The notes beneath the pieces were generated by a model. The model saw only the letters and a list, made by a program, of their open reading frames with translations. It was not told where the DNA came from and searched no databases. Of a DNA stretch of 64,000 bases, positions 50,013 to 56,986 are shown one piece after another (position 1 is the stretch's first letter; each line of letters begins with the position of its first letter). This stretch comes from Myxococcales bacterium (GTDB taxonomy: Bacteria > Myxococcota_A > Polyangia > Polyangiales > Polyangiaceae), in NCBI GenBank assembly GCA_013297655.1, contig JAAFHV010000010.1, positions 1 through 64,000 of the forward strand, read 5' to 3'. The position numbers and the translations under genes are program-made.

Positions 50013-50876
50013 TTACTGCGAGCGAGCCAAGCACTCCCCTTCGCCGCGGAAGTGCCCCACCGTGCGGCTGAGCGCCGTGGTGTACGCCTTCATGTCGAGG
50101 ATCTCGGACGCGGTCCCGGTGCCGTAAGGCCCGTTCGCCTTCGGGAGCCGCGCGAGCTTCGAGGCCTCGAGCTCCGCGAGGGTGACCTCCCCGTTCTTGT
50201 CGGCGTCGGCGTCCGCGATGTTCTGGAAGCGGAGCTTCGCGTCGGGCGACTGGAGGTCGTCGTAGAGAAAGTGATCGCCGTGGATGGTGAGCTCGACCGC
50301 GTCGACGCCACCGTTGGTGACCACCACGCCGTCGACCTCTTTGCCGGCGACCTCGCCCTTGCACTTGTCGAGCTGCGTCTTGGTGGAAAATCCCCACTTG
50401 AACGACTTCGTGTCGGTGCCCTTCGTAGCTTTGCCCTCGACGTAAACGGAGTAATTCCCGGTCACCATGAGCGCCTTCTCGGCCTCGGTCGCGCCTTCAC
50501 CGAGCTCGCTCGCCGAGGTCGCGGGGGCGATCTCGTAGCTCACCTCGGTCCACGCCTTCGCCTCGAGATCCTTGAGCTCGACGACCGGCTTTGGCTTCGG
50601 AACGACGAGGTTGAACACCTTCGCCGTCTTCATCTCGGCGCCCACAGCCGTGCCGTCGCCGACCTTCACGTTGCCGATGACGACGAGGAACTTTTCGTAC
50701 TTCACCGCCCAGCCGTCCTCGAGCTCGGTCGCGGGGATGCCCTCCTCGATGTACTCCTCACCCCACGTCGTGAAGCTCGCGGAGCCCTTGCCCCCCGAGC
50801 TCGCGGCGTCGGTGGTGCAGGCCCCGAGAACGAGCGACAGAGCGAGAACGGAACCGGCGATCGCTGAAGTACGCAT
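50013..50876 (-). CDS. Metal-associated lipoprotein with EF-hand-like segment
   Basis: 287 aa, lipobox LGAC (Cys20). A central beta-rich domain contains IHGDHFLYDDLQSP, a His/Asp-rich segment suited to metal binding. Near residue 235 lies DADADKNGEVTLAELE, an EF-hand-like calcium loop. Two more Cys (LDKCKG, GECLARS) are present. Strong GGAGG ribosome site. A Zur-like palindrome sits at 50899-50913, 23-37 bases before the start. It follows another lipoprotein gene and a TonB receptor gene on the same strand, so a role in handling or delivering a metal complex is inferred. Confidence 0.75.
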   Translation of the reverse strand: MRTSAIAGSVLALSLVLGACTTDAASSGGKGSASFTTWGEEYIEEGIPATELEDGWAVKYEKFLVVIGNVKVGDGTAVGAEMKTAKVFNLVVPKPKPVVELKDLEAKAWTEVSYEIAPATSASELGEGATEAEKALMVTGNYSVYVEGKATKGTDTKSFKWGFSTKTQLDKCKGEVAGKEVDGVVVTNGGVDAVELTIHGDHFLYDDLQSPDAKLRFQNIADADADKNGEVTLAELEASKLARLPKANGPYGTGTASEILDMKAYTTALSRTVGHFRGEGECLARSQ

Positions 50877-50887
50877 GAGCCTCCAAA

Positions 50888-50913
50888 TAACACGATTATG
50901 TTAGTACGTAACA
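50888..50913 (-). promoter_or_regulatory. Zur/Fur-like palindromic operator
   Basis: TGTTAGTACGTAACA (50899-50913) is TGTTA-N5-TAACA, matching the core arms and spacing of the gamma-proteobacterial Zur box. A third half-site, TAACA at 50888-50892, forms a second inverted pair with TGTTA (six-base spacer). A CATAAT -10-like hexamer on the minus strand (50895-50900) overlaps it, so a bound repressor would block the lipoprotein promoter. Zur binding in this phylum is not shown; another Fur-family or TetR-type repressor is possible. Confidence 0.5.
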
Positions 50914-50962
50914 CTTTCGTGCCACGGACACACATACGCGTGTCAAGCTCCCGCGGATCGCC

Positions 50963-51757
50963 TCATTTTGGAGTGAACGCGAAGCGGTAACGATCGCCCC
51001 CGCGGATGCTGCGCGTGAGCTGGGACTGGGTCACGTCGACGAGCTTGGCGGGGGTCGCGTCCTTCGGGAGGAGCTCGAACTCGACTTGGTCGAGCCACGC
51101 GTCGGCGTCGATCGTGACGACCACGTTTCCCTCGCTCTGCACGTCGGACTCCGTGAAGGGGCAGCCCTCGATCGCAGGCCTGCCTTTCGCGTCCACCACT
51201 TCGTCCGCCTTCACCTCGGCGCGGAACGTGCGGGCCTCCGCGCCCTTCTTCGCGGTGCCCTCGAGCACGATCACGTTGCCAGCGAGCTCGCCCGCGAGCG
51301 GCCCGGCGGCCGGCGATCCGAACGTGAACGTCGCGCTTCGGAAAGGCCCGGAGACTCCTTGCCCATCTCCGAGGCGCCCGTCGGCAGCGAGCAAGTCGAC
51401 GCTCGTGGCGGTGAGCATCTCCCCCTTCGCGTTGCCCGGAACATAGTGACCGGGGTGCGCGTGCGCGGTCTCGACGCGCCACAAGAGCTGGAGCGGAGAG
51501 AGCACCGGCCGCCACGGCGCGCTCGCGAAGAGCGTGTCGCCGTCGAAGAAGTAAAACGCCCCCGTCGCGACCATCGCCTTCGTGAGCGTCACGTCCCACC
51601 CGACCTTGGTCGTGAAGGTCTTCTTGACCGGCGCGACCGTCATCGTGAACGTGACCCGCTTTCCGGTCGTCGCGTCCGGGGTGCTCGCGTCGCCGCAGCC
51701 GAGGAGCGACACGAAGAGCGACGAGACGAGCGCGAGAGCGGTGCGACGGGTGAGCAT
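50963..51757 (-). CDS. Lipoprotein of the TonB-receptor locus, 264 aa
   Basis: Lipobox SLLGC (Cys21). The domain is beta-rich with a His cluster (ETAHAHPGHYVPG), a Cys (IEGCPF), and acidic surface patches (DADAWLDQVEFELLP). It starts seven bases after the TonB receptor stop with a GAGG ribosome site, so the two are cotranscribed. The family is not named with confidence. By context it is probably a periplasmic-facing metal- or metallophore-handling partner of the receptor. Confidence 0.72.
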   Translation of the reverse strand: MLTRRTALALVSSLFVSLLGCGDASTPDATTGKRVTFTMTVAPVKKTFTTKVGWDVTLTKAMVATGAFYFFDGDTLFASAPWRPVLSPLQLLWRVETAHAHPGHYVPGNAKGEMLTATSVDLLAADGRLGDGQGVSGPFRSATFTFGSPAAGPLAGELAGNVIVLEGTAKKGAEARTFRAEVKADEVVDAKGRPAIEGCPFTESDVQSEGNVVVTIDADAWLDQVEFELLPKDATPAKLVDVTQSQLTRSIRGGDRYRFAFTPK

Positions 51758-51764
51758 GAAAGCC

Positions 51765-54215
51765 TCAGAGGTGAAGGGTCAAGCTCGCGTAAAACGCGCG
51801 AGGAGGGCCGGCGGTGACGTGGCGAACGGGGATGCGGGAAGGGCTCGCGCTACGAGAGAAGTTCGACGCGAAGACGAACTGGCCGTCGTAATACGGTTGG
51901 TCGAGCAGATTGGTCGCATCGAGGGAGATCTCGACCTCCTTGAGGCGGATGCCCATCGTCGCGTCCGTCAGGACCACGTTCTGGCCCAGCTCGCCGTAGG
52001 GCAGCGGGCGGCGAATCACGCCGTCGAGGCCGACGCCGACGCGACCGACGAGATCACGCGAGAACAGACGCGCGAGCTTGTGCTCGATCTTCGCGTCGCT
52101 CCGCACGATGAGCTGCGGCACATAAGGAAGGAGATCGCCCTCCGCGTAGTCGGCGTTCGACCCCGTGAACGCGGCGCGGGTGTAGGTGACGCTGCTCGAG
52201 AGGATCAAGAGCTCCCCTGCCCGCGCGGTCATCTCGAGCGTGCCTCCCACGCGCCTCGTCCCCGGTACGGCCTCGTTCCGCGCGGTGACCGGATCGAACA
52301 CGAGATCGTCGGAGAGGCTCGTCGTGTAGACCGCGGCCGAGCCCGCGAGCGCGCGCCCGAACGTGAACCGCGAGCCGAGCTCGAAGCTCTGAACCTTCGT
52401 AAAGGGCGAGATTTGCCCGTTCGCGAGGCTGCGCGCCTGCGGCGAGCGGAAGCCATCGCCGTAGCTCGCGAGCACGTGGAGCCCGCGCATGATCGTCGCG
52501 TCGGCGGTGATCTTCTTGCCGATGTTGGCGGACTGCGACGATCGCGAGGGCCCCGGGTTCGTGGCGCGATCGTTCACCGCGTAGGCGAGCGTGTCGACAC
52601 GCACCCCGCCACGAAGCACGAGACGCGGGTGGAGGTGGAGCTCGTCGTCGATGTACGCCGCCACGTCGGTCGCGTGCACGTCGGCGTCGACCAGTGTCTC
52701 GCTGATCCGATCGTCCACGCTGCGGAGCCGCACCTGCGATTGTTCGATGCGATCGTGACGCGCATAAACGCCGACCTCGATCGTGTCGCGATCGGAGGCT
52801 ATTTTTAGCGGCCTTTTGTAAGAAGCGGTTCCGCCGAACATGAGCGAGCTCTGCTGCTGCTCGGTGTTGTCGGAGTCGAGCGTGTCCTTCCCGCCGCGGA
52901 GGGAATCGCCGAGGAAGCCGGTGAAGTTCTGGCGGAGCGAGAAGCCACGAACGACGACGAACGGCGCGACGTGGAAGCTGCCTTCCGTGGTGTCGCGGTG
53001 GAGCTCGAGGAGGAGCTGCGTCCGCGACGACCGACCTCCCTGCTTCGGATCGAGGGTCGCGTAACGATCGAGCCTCCCCGCCTCTACGTCGCGCTGGGGC
53101 ACGACCCCGGCGGTGTCGAAGCGGCCCGAGTAGGTCGAAAAAAGAAGCCTCGCAGAGAGCCCGTTGTCAAAATCGTGGGTCGCCTGCGCCATGAGCGAGC
53201 CGCGGCGCGCGCTGCGGTTCGGCCCGAAGCCGTCGGTGGTGTACTCCTCGAACGAGGCGAAAGTCTCGTCGGAGACGTCTTTCGGGCGGTACGCGAGGAA
53301 GAGCCTCCGCGTGCCGAAGGAGCCGATCGTGCCCTTCGTATGGATGCCTGGCTCGGCGTACCCGAGCTTCATGCGAATCGTGCCGGCGACGCCAAAATCG
53401 CCCTGCCTCGGATCGTAGGTGCCGCCCTGCGCGACCACCTCTTTTACCACCTCGGGGGGCGCAAAATGCAGGTCCGCATAACCCTGACCGTGCACGTTCG
53501 AGACCTCGTTTACCGGGATCCCGCCGACCCAGAGCTCCACGTCTTGACCGTGCACAGCGTCGAAGCCGCGCATGAAGATCTGGTGCGCCTTGCCCTCTCC
53601 GCTGTGCTGCGTGACGAACACGCCCGGCACCACGTTGAGCAGATCGCTCGCGGTGCGATGGGGCGCAGCGCCGAGCACGTCGCGCCCGCGCACGATCTCG
53701 GAAGCTGAGCGCGCCCCGGCGCGGCCCTCGACGCGCACCGCCTCGACCTTGGGAGGCTCGGGCGGCGCGTGCGTGTGCGGCGGCGCGCTCACGTCGTGAA
53801 CGTGCGGCGCGACCTCCGGTGTCGCCGGCACCGCGGCAGGGCCCGCCGCGACCGCGACCCCTCGGAAACGAACCACCTCGCGTACCTTCGCGGAGACCGG
53901 CTTTCCGTCCCGCGTCGCCGGCGTGTAACGAAACGACGAGGCCGCGTCGACCGCCGCGTGATCGAGGTCGTGCGAGACCGAAGCCTCGACCTCCACTTGC
54001 GCGACCGCGCCGTCCTCGCCGACGACGATCACGACCGGAACGACGACGTCGTGGGTATCGGCCGCGCCGGGCCAAACCGCGTCGGGGTGGTGCACCGCCA
54101 CCGGCACCGTCACGTCGTGCGCGAACGCGGGCGACTCGGCTCCGAGCCACGCCACGAGCACCCACGACGCCACGGCACCCAACTTCACGAAGGGGTGAGT
54201 AGCACGATTGGTCAT
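51765..54215 (-). CDS. TonB-dependent receptor with fused TonB-C-like N-terminal domain
   Basis: Outer-membrane importer, 816 aa. A signal peptide (about 1-32) ends ESPAFA. The mature start is His-rich (HDVTVPVAVHHPDAVWPGAADTH by segments). Residues about 52-122 resemble the C-terminal domain of TonB (VVGEDGAVAQVEVEASVSHDLDHAAVDAA, FRYTPATRDGKPV), then a second His patch (HVHD, PPHTHAPPEP). A plug domain (about 165-290, ASDLLNVVPGVFVTQHSGEGKAHQIFMRG) and a 22-strand-type barrel ending in LTLHL follow. His clusters favour zinc or copper, free or chelated. It lies directly downstream of the MNIO/DUF2063 genes. Confidence 0.88.
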   Translation of the reverse strand: MTNRATHPFVKLGAVASWVLVAWLGAESPAFAHDVTVPVAVHHPDAVWPGAADTHDVVVPVVIVVGEDGAVAQVEVEASVSHDLDHAAVDAASSFRYTPATRDGKPVSAKVREVVRFRGVAVAAGPAAVPATPEVAPHVHDVSAPPHTHAPPEPPKVEAVRVEGRAGARSASEIVRGRDVLGAAPHRTASDLLNVVPGVFVTQHSGEGKAHQIFMRGFDAVHGQDVELWVGGIPVNEVSNVHGQGYADLHFAPPEVVKEVVAQGGTYDPRQGDFGVAGTIRMKLGYAEPGIHTKGTIGSFGTRRLFLAYRPKDVSDETFASFEEYTTDGFGPNRSARRGSLMAQATHDFDNGLSARLLFSTYSGRFDTAGVVPQRDVEAGRLDRYATLDPKQGGRSSRTQLLLELHRDTTEGSFHVAPFVVVRGFSLRQNFTGFLGDSLRGGKDTLDSDNTEQQQSSLMFGGTASYKRPLKIASDRDTIEVGVYARHDRIEQSQVRLRSVDDRISETLVDADVHATDVAAYIDDELHLHPRLVLRGGVRVDTLAYAVNDRATNPGPSRSSQSANIGKKITADATIMRGLHVLASYGDGFRSPQARSLANGQISPFTKVQSFELGSRFTFGRALAGSAAVYTTSLSDDLVFDPVTARNEAVPGTRRVGGTLEMTARAGELLILSSSVTYTRAAFTGSNADYAEGDLLPYVPQLIVRSDAKIEHKLARLFSRDLVGRVGVGLDGVIRRPLPYGELGQNVVLTDATMGIRLKEVEISLDATNLLDQPYYDGQFVFASNFSRSASPSRIPVRHVTAGPPRAFYASLTLHL

Positions 54216-54233
54216 TTTCTTGCTATCGACCTG

Positions 54234-55040
54234 CTATCGAGGAGCGCCCAGCAAAATCCCGCGTTCGCCGAAGTCCGCGAGCCATTTCGCGACCTCCGTG
54301 AGGAGGGCCTCGGACACGGCTGCACCGCACGCCCCCGCCGCTTCGCCTATCGAATGACCGAGCGGGAGGCCGCGAAGCAAGCGCGCGAGGAGCTCGTCCG
54401 CGAAGGGAGTCTGCACGACCACGCGCACCTCGTGCTCCGCGTCGCGGTAGACGAAGAGCCGTGTCTCGGCCGCCGCCGCGGGTGGGGTCGGCGCGACACC
54501 GAGCGTGTGGACAGGGTGCGCGAACATGAGGCGCTCGCTCGGTCCGCGAAGCACGACGGGGCGCTCGGCGGCGATGTCGTCGAACGACGCGGGCAGCACC
54601 TCGTTTACCGCCGCGCCGACGCGAAACTCGGTGAGCTCGAGGCGAAAGAGCTCCGCCACGTACGACGGGACACGTGCATCTTGCATGAGTCGCGGGACGA
54701 GCACGGCGACGAGCTCCGACGGTACGTCGCGAAGGTGAGGAGTGCGCGGACCACCGGCGTCGAGATAGGCGTCGACCGCGTCGCTCCATGCGCCCTTCGC
54801 GCTCGCCTCGAGGTGCGCGTGGCCGCGTTCGAGAATGGCCTCGCACACCCCGAGCACGTTCCCGCGCACGAGCTTGCGGTAAAGCGAGAGGCGAGGCTTC
54901 GCGCCGAGCAGCGCGCGGCGGTCGGGAGGGGCGACGCCGTGGCGATCGAGCAGGGCGCCGAGGTCTCGTTTTGCCTCGTCTTTCGGCGAAAAACAGGCCT
55001 CTCGCACCGCGGCGTGAAGCGCCTCGACCCGAGCGCTCAC
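54234..55040 (-). CDS. DUF2063 (HvfC/BufC-type) partner of MNIO maturase
   Basis: 268 aa. The N-terminal half is the DUF2063 domain (SLYRKLVRGNVLGVCEAILERGHAHLE, and LPRLMQDARVPSYVAELFRLELTE region), originally named a DNA-binding domain but in MNIO clusters the recognition partner (as HvfC, BufC, and functionally like MbnC/TglI). The C-terminal half is an alpha/beta region with HPVHTLGVAP. The GTG start overlaps the MNIO stop by four bases (GTGA), so the two proteins are made in step. It should present the Cys-rich peptide to the maturase. Confidence 0.85.
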   Translation of the reverse strand: MSARVEALHAAVREACFSPKDEAKRDLGALLDRHGVAPPDRRALLGAKPRLSLYRKLVRGNVLGVCEAILERGHAHLEASAKGAWSDAVDAYLDAGGPRTPHLRDVPSELVAVLVPRLMQDARVPSYVAELFRLELTEFRVGAAVNEVLPASFDDIAAERPVVLRGPSERLMFAHPVHTLGVAPTPPAAAAETRLFVYRDAEHEVRVVVQTPFADELLARLLRGLPLGHSIGEAAGACGAAVSEALLTEVAKWLADFGERGILLGAPR

Positions 55041-55948
55041 GGGCGCACCTCGGCGACCGCGCGCGTCGCCGCGACGTGCTTCGCGAGACCGCGATCGTAC
55101 GCCGCGCCGAGGGTACGAACCTCCGCGAGCAGCTCCGAGAGCTCCCCTATCGCTTGGTCACGCTCGAGCACGACCGGCACCGGCCCCGTCTTCGCGATCA
55201 TTTCTTCGAGGAGCGTGACGACCGGCGGGCACACGTCCGAGCCATGGGTGTCGACGATGAGGCGGCCCTTGCCTGCTCGCTGCGTCGCGGAAAGCTCGTA
55301 GGTGCCTTCGTCGAAGTAGTCGTGGCCGGCGACGTGCATTTGGATCACGCGATCGAGCGGTACTTTCGAGAGCCACGCGCGCACGTCGTGGCCGAAGTTC
55401 GAGGCGTTCACGTAGGCGTTGTTGACGTCGAGCATGAGCTTGCAATCTGCCGCTTCGCACACCTCGGCGATGAACTCGGCTTCGCCCATCTCGGCCTCGC
55501 CGGGGTGGAGGTAATAACTGACGTTTTCGATCGCCATCGGTCGTCCGATCGTGTCCTCGACGTGCTTGATGCGATCCGCGATCCGCGCGACCTCGCTCGT
55601 GAGGAACGGGATCGGCAAAAGATCGTGGAGCACGCTGCCGCCCGCCGACGAAAAGCAGAGATGGTCCGAGTGATGCTCGGCGCCGACCTCGTCGAGGAAC
55701 GAGCGCAGTTGCCTCAAGAACGCGCGATCGAGCGGATCGGATCCACCGAGCGACAGCGACAGCCCGTGGCTCAAGAGCGGATAGGTCTCGCCCAGCCGAG
55801 CGAGCAGCGCGGGAAAGCGCCCACCGCGCCCGACGTAGTTCTCGGGCGAGATCTCGAGGAAAGGCAACGCGGGCAAGCCCTCGCACAACGCGTCGATGAT
55901 CTCCCAGCGGAGGCCGAGCCCCACGCCCGTCGGACGCGGCTTCTTCAT
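55037..55948 (-). CDS. DUF692 / MNIO peptide-maturase
   Basis: A multinuclear non-heme iron oxidative enzyme of 303 aa, the family of MbnB, TglH, HvfB and BufB that oxidatively rearrange Cys in peptide natural products. Expected metal-ligand segments are all present: EISPENY (Glu36), LSHGLSLSLGG (His61), EHHSDHLCF (His93, His96), IENVSYY (Glu141), LDVNNAYVNASN (Asp174 region), FGHD (His187), MHVAGHD (His205), VDTHGSDV (Asp233, His235) and LERD (Glu262). AAAGGAG ribosome site seven bases before the ATG at 55948 decides the start. The DUF2063 partner is coupled downstream and the Cys-repeat peptide gene lies 440 bases upstream on the same strand. Confidence 0.93.
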   Translation of the reverse strand: MKKPRPTGVGLGLRWEIIDALCEGLPALPFLEISPENYVGRGGRFPALLARLGETYPLLSHGLSLSLGGSDPLDRAFLRQLRSFLDEVGAEHHSDHLCFSSAGGSVLHDLLPIPFLTSEVARIADRIKHVEDTIGRPMAIENVSYYLHPGEAEMGEAEFIAEVCEAADCKLMLDVNNAYVNASNFGHDVRAWLSKVPLDRVIQMHVAGHDYFDEGTYELSATQRAGKGRLIVDTHGSDVCPPVVTLLEEMIAKTGPVPVVLERDQAIGELSELLAEVRTLGAAYDRGLAKHVAATRAVAEVRP

Positions 55949-56050
55949 GCGTCGCTCCTTTCGGTCGACACGCACGCGTCGCCCGTTCTCATCGTGGGGG
56001 TCGCGCGCCGTTCGCTGACGCTCGGTTGCATCGTCATGGCTCCAAAACCT

Positions 56051-56240
56051 AGAGCACCGAACCGCTTAGTGACCGAGGATTTTCGCCGAGTTGCGAGCCG
56101 TGCGAGGCGCGACGACGAGTCCTACTGCTGCTAGCCGAGGAGGAGCAACGAAGCACGACGCTACAGGGCAGCAAGTCCCTGACGAGGGACGGCGACGCAA
56201 ATCGTCGAAAAGCCGACCGAACTAAGCGGTTCGGTGCTCT
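56051..56240. repeat. 190-bp element with perfect 20-bp inverted ends
   Basis: AGAGCACCGAACCGCTTAGT at 56051-56070 is repeated exactly in reverse complement at 56221-56240. The arms extend inward imperfectly (a shared GGxTTTTCG). The interior contains a 6-bp hairpin (GTCCCT / AGGGAC near 56175-56190) and no gene. No target-site duplication is obvious. It could be a MITE-like element or a large RNA fold in the leader of the MNIO gene. Confidence 0.85.
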
Positions 56241-56310
56241 GGCAGCAGGGGGATCGCGGACCGAAACGGGTCGTTGCGAACGAGACCGATCGAGACCGCA
56301 TTCTACGAAT

Positions 56311-56345
56311 GAAAACGCCGCGCCTCGCGCAGGGCGAGACACGGC
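56311..56345 (-). terminator. Terminator or attenuator after the Cys-repeat peptide gene
   Basis: On the minus strand GCCGTGTCTCGC pairs with GCGAGGCGCGGC (12 bp, two wobble pairs, five-base loop) and is followed by GTTTTC. It lies 45 bases after the peptide stop. Partial read-through would give more peptide than maturase, a common arrangement in RiPP operons. Confidence 0.7.
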
Positions 56346-56389
56346 ATTCTCGGGGTCCGTGCGCGCCGTTCAGCGCGACGAACGGGCGA

Positions 56390-56833
56390 TCACTTCTTCT
56401 TCGCGGAGCAGGTGCCGGCGCCGCAGGAGCCCGAGCCCGCCTTCTTGACGTCGGGCTTCTTGGCAGCAGCCTTCGGATCGGCGACGGGCGCCGAAGCGGC
56501 CGCGGCCTTGGTGTCCGGAGTCGCGGCCGGGGTGGTCGCCGCGGTGGTCTCCGGGGCCTTCACTTCGTCCTTCTTGGCGCTGCACGAGGCCGCGCCGCCC
56601 TTGTTCGCGCTGCACGAGGCCGCGCCGCCCTTGTTCGCGCTGCACGAGGCCGCGCCGCCCTTGTTCGCGCCGCAGGAGCCGCCGTCCGCCGCGGCCGCTG
56701 CGCCGGGGACCGCGTCGGTCGCGTTCACCGCGGGAACCTCCGGCGGCTTGACGTCGCCGCACGCGGCGATGACGACGGTGGTGCCGATGACAGCGAGCGC
56801 GCCCGCGATTTTCTCGAACGAAAGATTGGCCAT
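56390..56833 (-). CDS. Secreted Cys-repeat peptide, candidate MNIO RiPP precursor
   Basis: 147 aa. N-terminal export signal (hydrophobic 9-24) ends in IAAC (Cys25), a possible lipobox. After a Pro/Ala-rich spacer come four Cys ten residues apart (Cys54, 64, 74, 84) in repeats SCGANKGGAA and SCSANKGGAA, then a 50-residue Ala/Lys/Pro linker, and finally GSGSCGAGTCSAKKK (Cys137, Cys142). Such exported, low-complexity peptides with SCGANK/KCG-type motifs are the usual substrates in HvfA/BufA-like MNIO clusters. GGAG ribosome site eight bases before the ATG. Terminator and inverted-repeat element separate it from the maturase gene. Modification and metal are not demonstrable from sequence. Confidence 0.8.
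   Translation of the reverse strand: MANLSFEKIAGALAVIGTTVVIAACGDVKPPEVPAVNATDAVPGAAAAADGGSCGANKGGAASCSANKGGAASCSANKGGAASCSAKKDEVKAPETTAATTPAATPDTKAAAASAPVADPKAAAKKPDVKKAGSGSCGAGTCSAKKK
56581..56670. repeat. Three identical 30-bp repeats in the precursor gene
   Basis: The 30-base unit starting TGCACGAGGCCGCGCCGCCC is present three times without a single mismatch. Each encodes the ten residues around one Cys (GGAASCSANK). Perfect identity at synonymous positions points to recent expansion. Confidence 0.93.
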
Positions 56834-56910
56834 CACGATTCTCCCTTTTTCGACCCGCACAGCGGGCCTTCCGTTTCCGTTGAGGAGCGCTTGGCTCCTC
56901 GCCTTCACGA

Positions 56911-56944
56911 GCGGCGGGACCGAGGTCCGCCGCGAACTTTTTTT
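56911..56944 (+). terminator. Plus-facing terminator between two minus-strand genes
   Basis: GCGGCGGGACC and GGTCCGCCGC form a 10-bp stem with a one-base bulge, followed on the plus strand by GAAC and seven T. No plus-strand gene precedes it. In minus-strand RNA it would be an A-run then a hairpin, in the leader of the precursor gene. It may block antisense transcription or shape the leader. Confidence 0.6.
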
Positions 56945-56986
56945 CTTCCGCGTCTCCGCTCGTGGCGGCGGCGCGATCGCCCGCAT

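Noticed and set aside
50899-50930. Sigma-54 promoter (TGGCACG followed by a -12 element) upstream of the lipoprotein gene
   Set aside because: TGGCACG is present on the minus strand but the required GC of the -12 element is replaced by TT, so the essential half is missing.
56390-56986. Longer form of the Cys-repeat protein starting at 56986
   Set aside because: The extra 51 residues are Arg-rich and precede the signal peptide. The ATG at 56833 has a good ribosome site and gives a proper export signal.
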